DNA of 8,524 nucleotides from JAMCRM01 sp041685075. GTDB lineage: Bacteria; Acidobacteriota; Terriglobia; Bryobacterales; Bryobacteraceae. A program made the translations under genes and the position numbers. The notes beneath the pieces were generated by a model. It worked only from the letters and a program-made list of their open reading frames with translations, did no database searches and was not told the DNA's origin. The stretch lies in assembly GCA_041685075.1 (NCBI GenBank), contig JAWLGN010000234.1:1-8524 (forward strand), given 5' to 3'. Shown here piece after piece: positions 1 through 5,974 of the stretch; position 1 is the stretch's first letter; every line of letters begins with the position of its first letter.

Positions 1-119
1 GTTATTGCGGCATAAAAAAACGGACCCTAAACTAAGAATGGGAAACGATTAGAGCACTGGCCCACCCCACCACGCTCCGTCCCACAGCACATCCTACGAA
101 CCCCGGGGGCGGGCAGGGC

Positions 120-125
120 TATCCT
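120..125 (+). promoter_or_regulatory. weak candidate -10 box upstream of the receiver gene
   Basis: TATCCT matches four of six positions of TATAAT and sits 41 nt before the GTG start at 167, so it would give a leader of about 35 nt. I see no convincing -35 box at the usual distance. A short inverted repeat, TCGTT (125-129) and AACGA (135-139) with a 5-nt spacer, lies over the expected transcription start and could be an operator, but 5-bp arms also arise by chance. The rest of 1-166 holds nothing I can name. Confidence 0.22.
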
Positions 126-166
126 CGTTCCGAAAACGATCTTCCCGGAAAAATGGAGCGTGTCAC

Positions 167-637
167 GTGGAAGACGGCACCTTGCTTGAAGAAACGATCC
201 AGCCCGACCGTACGGTTACGGTGCTGGAAATTAGCCCTTACGAGTCGGACCATGCGGCCTTGAGGCGGATATTCAGTCATTCTAATTGGAAATTGCACAT
301 ATCCCGGTCCTGCGCCGAGGCCATTGGCCTGCTCAAACGGAAATTATTCCCTGTGGTTTTGTGCGAACGCGATTTGCCCGACGGTTCCTGGAAGGACATC
401 GTGGAACGCACGGCCCAGGCGGCAAACCCCCCGGCAGTGATCGTCAGCTCACGCCTGGCCGACGACCTGTTGTGGTCTGAAGTATTGAACTCGGGCGGTT
501 ACAACGTCCTCAGCAAGCCCTTCAACGAGGCGGAGGTGTTTCGCGATGTAAGCCTGGCCTGGCTGCATTGGAAGTCGCGCGCGGAACGCATCCGCAAAGC
601 CCAGGAACGGCCCCGGGTTGCGGGCGGCGCGGCTTGA
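167..637 (+). CDS. stand-alone receiver-like (pseudo-receiver) protein
   Basis: A 156-residue cytoplasmic protein that is essentially one CheY-like receiver domain (about residues 15-135) with a short basic, Ala-rich tail and no output domain. The fold is recognised from the first strand (VTVLEIS, 17-23), the third strand and turn (VVLCERDLPDG, 63-73), a Ser pair at 94-95 at the switch Thr/Ser position, and the K117-P118 cis-Pro motif. Aligned on the 'D-x-x-x-P-D-G' turn, the phospho-acceptor Asp is replaced by E67. The acidic Mg-binding pair after strand 1 is S23-P24. Normal phosphorelay is therefore unlikely; it may be locked in one state or regulated by binding. The GTG start is supported by GGAG at 155-158 with an 8-nt spacer; the ATG at 153 is in another frame. 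No histidine kinase lies nearby. The fold assignment is firm and the partner is unknown. Confidence 0.85.
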   Translation: MEDGTLLEETIQPDRTVTVLEISPYESDHAALRRIFSHSNWKLHISRSCAEAIGLLKRKLFPVVLCERDLPDGSWKDIVERTAQAANPPAVIVSSRLADDLLWSEVLNSGGYNVLSKPFNEAEVFRDVSLAWLHWKSRAERIRKAQERPRVAGGAA

Positions 638-651
638 CTGCCGCCGCCCGC
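620..651 (+). terminator. GC-rich stem-loop at the end of the receiver gene
   Basis: Perfect 10-bp arms GCGGGCGGCG (620-629) and CGCCGCCCGC (642-651) enclose a 12-nt loop that contains the TGA stop codon (635-637). It would strongly stall or attenuate transcription, but no U-tract follows, so it is not a classical intrinsic terminator. It may separate the receiver gene from the next gene. High local GC makes chance pairing possible. Confidence 0.38.
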
Positions 652-653
652 GC

Positions 654-659
654 TACCAT
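654..659 (+). promoter_or_regulatory. candidate -10 box for a leaderless DUF423 mRNA
   Basis: TACCAT lies directly after the stem-loop and ends six nucleotides before the ATG at 666, so initiation about 7 nt downstream would begin at or next to the A of the start codon. No Shine-Dalgarno sequence precedes this ATG, which fits a leaderless message. There is no recognisable -35 box. Support comes from the similar arrangement before the genes at 5975 and 6427. Confidence 0.35.
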
Positions 660-665
660 GGACAA

Positions 666-1034
666 ATGAACTGGAGTGCCGCGGGAGCCGTGGCCTTGGC
701 GCTGGCGGTGTGCCTGGGCGCTTTCGGCGCGCACGCGTTGAAAGACCGCCTGGACCCCTACAGCGCGGGTATCTGGGAAAAGGCCGTCTTATATCACTTC
801 ATCCACGCCATAGGTCTGCTGGTTGCGCCGGTGCTGGCGAAAACGGGGCTGCTGTCGCCCGGCGGCGCGGCGCGCGTTTCCGTACTGCTGCTGGCGGGCA
901 TCCTGCTGTTCTCCGGCAGTCTCTACGCCCTGGCGCTCAGCGGCGTGCGCGCGCTGGGCGCGGTGACGCCCTTCGGCGGCATCTCCTTCGTGGCAGCGTG
1001 GCTGGTGCTCGCCTGGGAACTGCTGCGCCGCTGA
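666..1034 (+). CDS. DUF423 family small integral membrane protein
   Basis: A 122-residue inner-membrane protein of the DUF423 (YgdD/TMEM256-like) family, whose molecular function is not established. Four hydrophobic segments are visible at about residues 4-23, 41-59, 70-92 and 104-120. Family motifs are present: GAFGAHALK (18-26), the Y-H-F-x-H-A block (43-48), LFSGSLY (81-87) and TPFGG (101-105). The length is typical, so the gene is complete. I chose ATG 666 because it starts just before the first membrane segment; an in-frame TTG at 618 would add 16 basic residues unlike the family and overlap the previous gene. It lies 28 nt after the receiver gene, with a GC-rich hairpin between them, and meets the convergent decarboxylase gene end to end with one base between the stop codons. 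Confidence 0.88.
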   Translation: MNWSAAGAVALALAVCLGAFGAHALKDRLDPYSAGIWEKAVLYHFIHAIGLLVAPVLAKTGLLSPGGAARVSVLLLAGILLFSGSLYALALSGVRALGAVTPFGGISFVAAWLVLAWELLRR

Positions 1035-1035
1035 A

Positions 1036-2409
1036 TCAGACGGCCGCCTGCACGAGTTCCCACGCGCGCAGCACGTGCTCCCGGGTGGTAGCCATGTTCC
1101 CTATCGCCAGGTGCAGGGTGAGGCGCCCGTCGAGGACGGTGTGGGAGATGAAGATCTCGCCCGAGGCGTTGACCCGCTCGAGAATGCGGCGGTTGTCGTC
1201 GTCCGTGCCGCGGTAGCGGAAGCACACCACGGAGAAGGGGGTGGGGGCGGCGCGTTCGAACTGCGGGTGGGCGTCGATGAGGGCGGCCAACTCGCCCGCC
1301 CAGCGAATCTGGTGGCGAATGATTTCCGCCAGGCGCTCCCGGCCGTAGTAGCGCATGATGAACCACAGCTTGAGGGCACGGAAGCGGCGGCCGAGCTGTA
1401 CCCCGTAATCCATCAGGTTGACGGCGCGGGGATGGTCGGCGGTGCGCAGGTACTCGGGGACGAGCGAGAAAGCGCGCCGCAGGATGTCCGGCCGGCGGGT
1501 GAAGAAGGCGCTCAGGTCCATGGGGGTGAAGAGCCACTTGTGCGGGTTGAGGACCAGGGAGTGGGCCCGTTCGGCGCCGTTCAGGATGTGGCGGAGCTCG
1601 GGGAGGATGGCGGCGGAACCGGCGTAGGCGGCGTCGATGTGCAGCCACATGCCGTGGCGTTCGGCGATGTCAGCGATGGCGCGAACCGGGTCGATGCTGG
1701 TGGTGGAGGTGGTGCCCACGGTGGCGGTGACGCAGATGGGCCGCAGGCCGGCGGCAACATCGGCCGCGGCCATCTCCGCCAGGGCTTCGGGGCGCATGCG
1801 GAACTCGGAGTCCACCGGGACCTTGCGCACGTTCTGCTGGCCGATGCCGAGGGCGATGGCGCCCTTCTCGACCGAGGAGTGCGCCTCTTGGGAGCAATAG
1901 ACCACCAGCCCGGGAGCGGCGCCGCGGGTGCGGCCTTCCGGGTCGGCCATTTCGCGCGCCGCGGCGATGGCGTGCAGGGTGCTCACCGAGGCGGTGTCGT
2001 AGATAAGGCCGAAGAACTCCCTGGGCAGCCCGATCCACTGGCGCAGCCAGCCCAGCGTCACCTGTTCGAGTTCGGTGATGGCAGGGGAGGTTTTCCAGAG
2101 CATGCCGTTGCTGTTCAGCGCGGCGGCGAGCAACTCACCCAGGATGCCCGGGCCGGGGGCGGTGTTGGCGAAGTAGGCCATGAAGCCGGGATGGTTCCAG
2201 TGGGTCATGGCGGGCACCACCAGGTTGCGGAAATCCTCCAGGATGGCGCACATGGGCTCGCCGTGCTCGGGGGCGGAGGGGGGCAGGGCGTCGATCAGCT
2301 CTCCGGGTTGGACAGCGGGCAGCACCGGATGTCGCTCCGGGTGGGCCAGGAATTCGGCGATCCAGTCAACAGCCTCGTGCCCGTAGCGGCGGAATTCTTC
2401 AGGAGACAT
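1036..2409 (-). CDS. group II PLP-dependent amino-acid decarboxylase (aromatic-L-amino-acid decarboxylase-like)
   Basis: A 457-residue cytoplasmic fold-type I PLP enzyme that would decarboxylate an L-amino acid to an amine and CO2. It follows animal aromatic amino-acid decarboxylase along its length. The start MSPEEFRRYG aligns with the N-terminus of human DDC. The PLP lysine is K291 in NPHKW, the ring-stacking His is H177 (QEAHSS), the PLP-nitrogen Asp is D259 (HIDAAYAGSA), and the catalytic-loop Tyr is Y320 (PEYLR). Keeping this Tyr and His favours decarboxylation over the aldehyde-synthase side reaction. Substrate (Trp, Tyr, Phe, DOPA or other) cannot be read from sequence alone. It is last in the four-gene minus-strand operon, 10 nt after the hydrolase stop. 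ATG 2433 would add eight residues and overlap the hydrolase by 14 nt; I prefer 2409 from the family alignment. The far-upstream GTG at 2595 adds a low-complexity, non-family N-terminus and is rejected. Confidence 0.9.
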   Translation of the reverse strand: MSPEEFRRYGHEAVDWIAEFLAHPERHPVLPAVQPGELIDALPPSAPEHGEPMCAILEDFRNLVVPAMTHWNHPGFMAYFANTAPGPGILGELLAAALNSNGMLWKTSPAITELEQVTLGWLRQWIGLPREFFGLIYDTASVSTLHAIAAAREMADPEGRTRGAAPGLVVYCSQEAHSSVEKGAIALGIGQQNVRKVPVDSEFRMRPEALAEMAAADVAAGLRPICVTATVGTTSTTSIDPVRAIADIAERHGMWLHIDAAYAGSAAILPELRHILNGAERAHSLVLNPHKWLFTPMDLSAFFTRRPDILRRAFSLVPEYLRTADHPRAVNLMDYGVQLGRRFRALKLWFIMRYYGRERLAEIIRHQIRWAGELAALIDAHPQFERAAPTPFSVVCFRYRGTDDDNRRILERVNASGEIFISHTVLDGRLTLHLAIGNMATTREHVLRAWELVQAAV

Positions 2410-2416
2410 CCCCTCC
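2410..2416 (-). promoter_or_regulatory. Shine-Dalgarno sequence very close to the decarboxylase ATG
   Basis: On the minus strand GGAGGGG directly precedes ATG 2409, which leaves only 2 nt between the GGAGG core and the start codon. That is shorter than usual. It supports initiation in this area but does not exclude the in-frame ATG at 2433, which overlaps the end of the hydrolase gene and has no better ribosome site. Confidence 0.45.
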
Positions 2417-2419
2417 AGA

Positions 2420-4054
2420 CTAACGCGCTGCATCCGGCGCCACCACCACGGTGCCGGCGGCGTTGATCTGCGCCGCAGCTTCCTGGGTGAGACGCCAGCG
2501 GCTATCGAAGCGGCCTTCGGCGAGCACGTTAGCGAGGGAGCCTTTGAAGAGGACGTAGTCGGGGAAGGTCTGGAGGACGCGGAAGGGAGGCGCACGGCGG
2601 TCGAGGCCGGCGCGGCCGGATTCGCCGGCGCCGGTCCACCAGGGCAGGCCGGAGTTCACAACCGCGTAGCGGCCGCCTTCGAGCGGCGCGATGAAGACCA
2701 GGCCGTAGTCGGCGGCGCTGCGCTCGAGCCGCATGGGGAAGCGGGCGGCAAAGCGCGCGATCAGGGCATTGGTTTCGCGCGTGCCGAACAGGACCAGGTT
2801 CGAGGTCTCGATATCGTACCGGGTGACATCGCCGTCGGCCTTGACCGAGAAGGAGACCGGCACGCGCACTTGCGGGGTGGACCATTCGGCGGCGGTGCGG
2901 GCATCCTGGCGGCGGCGTTCGAGTTCCGCCTCGGCGGGGTTGTCGGCGGTGCCGTAGACGTAGATGTGGCGCGCGGCGATGGCTTCCGAAAGCGGCCCTT
3001 CGGCGCCGCGCCGCTTGCCTCCGGGGGGCGGTTCGGCGAGACCCGCGCGCCATCCCGCGGCGGTGCGGCGGAAGGAGAGAGCCTTGGCCGCCCGCGCCTT
3101 CAGCCTGGTTCCATCGATGGCGAGGGCAAGCGGCGCGCCCGCGGCTACGCGCGGGTGATCCGCCAGATGCAAGGTGAAGCCCGTGAGGTTGGAGGTGGTG
3201 ACGGCGAGGGTGTTGCGGCCGGTGAAGCGCGCGTCGATGGAGGCCGGCGCCGAGGGATCGAAGGCGTCGAGCCGCACCCAATACGCGGAGGAATACTTGT
3301 AGGCGCGGGCGGTGAAGCGCACGCGCTCCGGGAAGCGCCGGCGGCGATGCGCGGCGAACCAGTCAAAAATGGCGGCGCCCTTGTAGGCCGGTTCCCAGGC
3401 GTTGTGCCGCACCCCGGGGTACTCGATGTACTCGGCCTTCACCTGGAGTTCGAGGAAGCGCCTGTGCAGGCCGCGCGAGGAGGCCACCGGCACGGCGGGG
3501 TCGCGGTCGCCGTGGAAGAGGCGCACGGGAAGGTTGAGGGCGTTGCCCGCCAGTTCGGCGGCGTCATCGGGAGGTATGGCGCAGACCGGGGCGACGGCCG
3601 CCCAGAGATCCGGGCGCGTCAACCCCAGCCACAGGGCGCCGCCGCCGCCCATGGCGATGCCGGTGAGATAGACGCGGTCCTCGTCGACGGGGAAGCGGCG
3701 CTTGATCTCTTCCAGCAGGTCGTAGATGTCTTGTTCGGCGATGCCCTGGTAGCCCAGGCTGCCGCGCGCCAGCGGCGAGACGACGATGAAACCGAAGCCG
3801 GGCAGGGCGGGGAAGTCGCGGCGCAACAGCGGCAGGGTGCCGCGGCCGAAGACGCGCCGCAGGTTCATTTGGTGGCTGGAGCCGTCGCCGTGCAGGCTGA
3901 GGACCAGGGGATAGCGCCGGGTGGCGTCGAGGTCGTTGGGGAGATAGATGGCGTAGGGCTGTTCGGAGGCGTCCACCTGGGAGGTGAAGTTCAGGACCTG
4001 GGGGCCGGGCCTGTAGGCCTGCAGCGCCAGCAGGAGGAGGAGCAGTCTACCCAT
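2420..4054 (-). CDS. secreted alpha/beta-hydrolase-like protein lacking the nucleophile serine
   Basis: A 544-residue protein with a short signal peptide (hydrophobic run 4-11, likely cut after LQA, residue 13). Residues about 20-235 are an alpha/beta-hydrolase domain of the PHB-depolymerase/prolyl-oligopeptidase-like esterase type: oxyanion motif LSLHG (52-56), nucleophile elbow GIAMGG (132-137), Asp in HGDRDPAVP (D185) and His in VRHNAW (H217). The elbow should read G-x-S-M-G; codon GCC gives A134, so the usual catalytic serine is missing. Residues about 330-500 hold a second conserved part I associate with these proteins in environmental bacteria (GPLSEAI..HIYVYGT, then NLVLFGTRETN). The gene overlaps the DapA-like gene by 8 nt (ATGGGTAG), with GAGG 6 nt before the ATG, which implies translational coupling. 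It is inactive, a binding protein, or has shifted chemistry; a sequencing error (TCC to GCC) is also possible. Confidence 0.82.
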   Translation of the reverse strand: MGRLLLLLLALQAYRPGPQVLNFTSQVDASEQPYAIYLPNDLDATRRYPLVLSLHGDGSSHQMNLRRVFGRGTLPLLRRDFPALPGFGFIVVSPLARGSLGYQGIAEQDIYDLLEEIKRRFPVDEDRVYLTGIAMGGGGALWLGLTRPDLWAAVAPVCAIPPDDAAELAGNALNLPVRLFHGDRDPAVPVASSRGLHRRFLELQVKAEYIEYPGVRHNAWEPAYKGAAIFDWFAAHRRRRFPERVRFTARAYKYSSAYWVRLDAFDPSAPASIDARFTGRNTLAVTTSNLTGFTLHLADHPRVAAGAPLALAIDGTRLKARAAKALSFRRTAAGWRAGLAEPPPGGKRRGAEGPLSEAIAARHIYVYGTADNPAEAELERRRQDARTAAEWSTPQVRVPVSFSVKADGDVTRYDIETSNLVLFGTRETNALIARFAARFPMRLERSAADYGLVFIAPLEGGRYAVVNSGLPWWTGAGESGRAGLDRRAPPFRVLQTFPDYVLFKGSLANVLAEGRFDSRWRLTQEAAAQINAAGTVVVAPDAAR

Positions 4055-4925
4055 CGGCGGCCTCGGCGAGCACCTGGGGCAGCCAGCTTGTGAACCACTC
4101 GTGGAAATCGGCCAGCAACTGCCGGCTGCTGGGCCCGAGCGGCACCGGGGGCGGGCCGATCTGGAGACCGCGCGTCTCGGCCGCGGCTTTCACCGCCACG
4201 GGCGCGGGGAAACGGTTGGCCCAGGCGATGAACTCGGCCAGGCGGGCATCCAGGCGGGCGGTTCGGGTGGTGTCGCCCGCGGCGATGGCGCGGTCGATGG
4301 CCAGGAGGAGTTCGGGCAGCGCCGAGGCGGTGCCGGAGACCACGCCGTGGGCGCCCGCCGCGCGCGCCCGGGCAAAGAGCGCGTCGTCGCCTACCAGCAC
4401 GGTGAAGCCGTCCCGCGCGGCGGCGTCGCGCAGCCGGAGGAAGTTGTCGTAGCTGCCGCCGGAGTCCTTGATGCCGGCGAAACTGCCGGTGGCGAGCAGA
4501 TCGAGCGCCGTCTGGCAGGCGATCTCGCTGGTGAAGACCGGGATGTTGTAGAGGTAGATGGGGGTGGAGGCGCCGATGCGCTCGGCGAAACGGAGATAGA
4601 ATTCGCGGATCTCCTCCTGGCCGTAGCGGAAGAAGTAGGGCGGCATGAGCAGCAGGCCGGCGGCGCCGGCGGAGCAGGCCTTGCGCCCGAGTTCGAGCGC
4701 ACCTTCCAGCGTTGCGTGAGCCACGCCCGCCAGCACCGGCACGCGGCTGCGCTTCACCGCCAGGTAGGTGAGACGAACGCGCTCGTCGAAGGTGAGGGCG
4801 AGGAACTCGCCGGTGGATCCCAGCAGCACGATGCCGCGGACGCCGGCGGCGCAGAGGAAGTCCACGACGTCGAGCGCGGCGCCAAAATCGGCGCCGCGGC
4901 CGGCCTCACCGTGCGGCGTAATCAT
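4047..4925 (-). CDS. DapA-superfamily (class I aldolase-type) lyase/synthase
   Basis: A cytoplasmic TIM-barrel enzyme of the dihydrodipicolinate synthase/N-acetylneuraminate lyase family, which forms a Schiff base with a 2-keto acid. From ATG 4925 it has 292 residues. GSTGE (36-40) binds the keto acid carboxylate, Y126 in YLYNIP is the catalytic Tyr, and K153 in GIKDSGG is the Schiff-base Lys. The Arg that binds the semialdehyde in true DHDPS (after YN-x-P) is absent; F131 is there instead, so lysine synthesis is unlikely and a sugar-acid or hydroxy-keto-acid aldolase is more plausible. The substrate is unknown. The conserved first strand (I-E-G-V-N-A-A) is encoded in frame upstream of ATG 4925 with no ATG, GTG or TTG before it; an ACG at 4952 with a well-placed Shine-Dalgarno sequence would give a normal 301-residue protein. 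It is second in the operon, after DUF1080, and overlaps the hydrolase by 8 nt. Confidence 0.88.
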   Translation of the reverse strand: MITPHGEAGRGADFGAALDVVDFLCAAGVRGIVLLGSTGEFLALTFDERVRLTYLAVKRSRVPVLAGVAHATLEGALELGRKACSAGAAGLLLMPPYFFRYGQEEIREFYLRFAERIGASTPIYLYNIPVFTSEIACQTALDLLATGSFAGIKDSGGSYDNFLRLRDAAARDGFTVLVGDDALFARARAAGAHGVVSGTASALPELLLAIDRAIAAGDTTRTARLDARLAEFIAWANRFPAPVAVKAAAETRGLQIGPPPVPLGPSSRQLLADFHEWFTSWLPQVLAEAADG

Positions 4926-4957
4926 CGCCGCGTTGACGCCTTCTATGTGCGTGGCAG

Positions 4958-4964
4958 CCTCCCT
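4958..4964 (-). promoter_or_regulatory. strong Shine-Dalgarno site aimed at an ACG codon
   Basis: On the minus strand AGGGAGG is followed by 5 nt (CTGCC) and then ACG (4952-4950), the ideal spacing for a start codon. The codons after it read H-I-E-G-V-N-A-A-M-I-T-P, the expected N-terminus of the DapA family. The nearest conventional start, ATG 4925, is 32 nt downstream of the site, too far for it. It lies between the DUF1080 stop (4975) and the DapA-like gene. Confidence 0.6.
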
Positions 4965-4974
4965 GTGCGCGCGC

Positions 4975-5907
4975 TCAGTTCTTGACGAGCGGCGTGAGGA
5001 TGATTTTGCGGAACTCGACCGGCCCGTGGTCGCCCTGCAGGGAGATAGGTCCGGGCTGGTCTTCGTCCGGGTCCGTGCTGATGGCGGTAGGGCCTTCGGC
5101 GACGCCCTTCACCACCTGTTGGCCGTTGAGCACGACGGTGACATCGCGTCCCACTATCCGGATATCGAAGGTCTGCCATTCGCCGGCGGGTTTGCTGGCG
5201 TTCACCGCGGGTGGGATTTTGCTGTAGAGCGCGCCATTGGTGTGGGTGTTGGGTTCGCGGCCGGCGTCGTCCAGGATCTGCACTTCGTAGCGCCCGCGCA
5301 GCCCGATGCCGCTGTTGGAGCGCGGCGCCACGCGGTATTCGACGTGAAGGACGAAGTTCCAGAATTTGGCCTCCGTCTCGATGTTGTTGGCCTTGCCGAG
5401 GCCCTTCAGGATACCGTCCTCGACCGTCCATCCGAGATCGCGCCCGCGAATCTGGCCGCGCCAGCCGGTGAGGTCCTTGCCGTTGAAGAGATGGATGGGC
5501 TGGCCTTCGCGCCAGGAACCATCGTCGCGGTCGGCGATTTCGGGAGCGCGGCGGCCGGTCCAACGGATGAGCCCTTCGCGGCTCTTGCACGTGCCCTCCA
5601 GAGTGCCATTGACGAGGCGGGCGGTGTATTCGTTGCGGATAGCGCGGGAGCGCCCCTTGGCGGCGCGTTCGAAGGTGAAGCGCAGTACCCCGTCCTTCAG
5701 TGCGATCTTTTCGATACGGTTCGTGTCGCCGCCGGGAAAGCCGACGAAGCGGCCTTGAAGCGCGGGAGTTCCGGCGCCGGTGACTTCCAGCCACCAGGCG
5801 CGGCTGCGGGCTTCGTCCGCCACCCGGATGTTCCACCTGCCGTTGAAGTCGGTATCGGCCGCCCACAGCGAGGCCGCCGCGAGAAGCAAAAGCATGGTTC
5901 GGGCCAT
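4975..5907 (-). CDS. secreted DUF1080 (3-keto-disaccharide hydrolase family) protein
   Basis: A 310-residue exported protein. Residues 1-17 form a signal peptide (MARTM, then a Leu/Ala core, cut near SLWA-A). About 18-120 is a beta-rich domain resembling small lipid- or ligand-binding sandwiches (FNGRWNI at 21-27, LVNGTLEGTC at 98-107). About 137-307 is a DUF1080 domain with LFNGKDLTGW (140-149), SNSGIGLRG (197-205), YEVQILDD (207-214) and a Q-G-D-H-G motif (291-295). Members of this family hydrolyse 3-keto-glycosides or bind carbohydrate as concanavalin-like jelly rolls; I cannot read the substrate here. It is the first gene of the minus-strand operon. I chose ATG 5907 because a signal peptide follows directly; ATG 5895 also keeps one, and the upstream in-frame ATG at 5988 would overlap the divergent kinase gene. 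No 3-keto-forming oxidoreductase is visible in the window. Confidence 0.88.
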   Translation of the reverse strand: MARTMLLLLAAASLWAADTDFNGRWNIRVADEARSRAWWLEVTGAGTPALQGRFVGFPGGDTNRIEKIALKDGVLRFTFERAAKGRSRAIRNEYTARLVNGTLEGTCKSREGLIRWTGRRAPEIADRDDGSWREGQPIHLFNGKDLTGWRGQIRGRDLGWTVEDGILKGLGKANNIETEAKFWNFVLHVEYRVAPRSNSGIGLRGRYEVQILDDAGREPNTHTNGALYSKIPPAVNASKPAGEWQTFDIRIVGRDVTVVLNGQQVVKGVAEGPTAISTDPDEDQPGPISLQGDHGPVEFRKIILTPLVKN

Positions 5908-5924
5908 AGGAGTTCTCAGCGGAT

Positions 5925-5933
5925 AATCTAGCA
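5925..5933 (-). promoter_or_regulatory. extended -10 promoter of the minus-strand operon
   Basis: On the minus strand TGC-TAGATT reads as an extended -10 (TGn plus four of six TATAAT matches), ending 17 nt before ATG 5907. This predicts a leader of only about 11 nt. No clear -35 box is seen, which is acceptable for extended -10 promoters. It would drive the DUF1080, DapA-like, hydrolase and decarboxylase genes. Confidence 0.4.
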
Positions 5934-5955
5934 CATGCGGAGCGGCCGGGCGCGC

Positions 5956-5961
5956 TATAAT
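5956..5961 (+). promoter_or_regulatory. consensus -10 box of the kinase gene
   Basis: A perfect TATAAT lies 13 nt before the ATG at 5975, so the predicted leader is only about 6-8 nt, with no room for a Shine-Dalgarno sequence. No -35 box is recognisable. It diverges from the operon promoter at 5925-5933 inside a 67-bp intergenic region. Confidence 0.6.
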
Positions 5962-5974
5962 CCCGGCCACGGCG

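Noticed and set aside
13..45. A7 run at 14-20 as the U-tract of a minus-strand terminator
   Set aside because: No GC-rich hairpin lies on its right side, where a minus-strand terminator stem would have to be.
618..665. TTG start at 618 for the DUF423 protein
   Set aside because: It adds 16 non-hydrophobic basic residues not found in the family and overlaps the receiver gene; ATG 666 gives the family length.
1075..2466. 463-codon open frame on the plus strand, plus similar ones at 2870-4093, 4101-4985 and 4768-5931
   Set aside because: All are antisense to the four minus-strand genes with clear family motifs. Their products are Gly/Ala/Arg/Val-rich and show no fold, as expected from third-position GC in the true frame.
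2410..2595. Upstream GTG start for the decarboxylase
   Set aside because: The added 62 residues are Ser/Pro/Arg-rich, overlap the hydrolase gene and do not exist in the family. The N-terminus at 2409 aligns with known decarboxylases.
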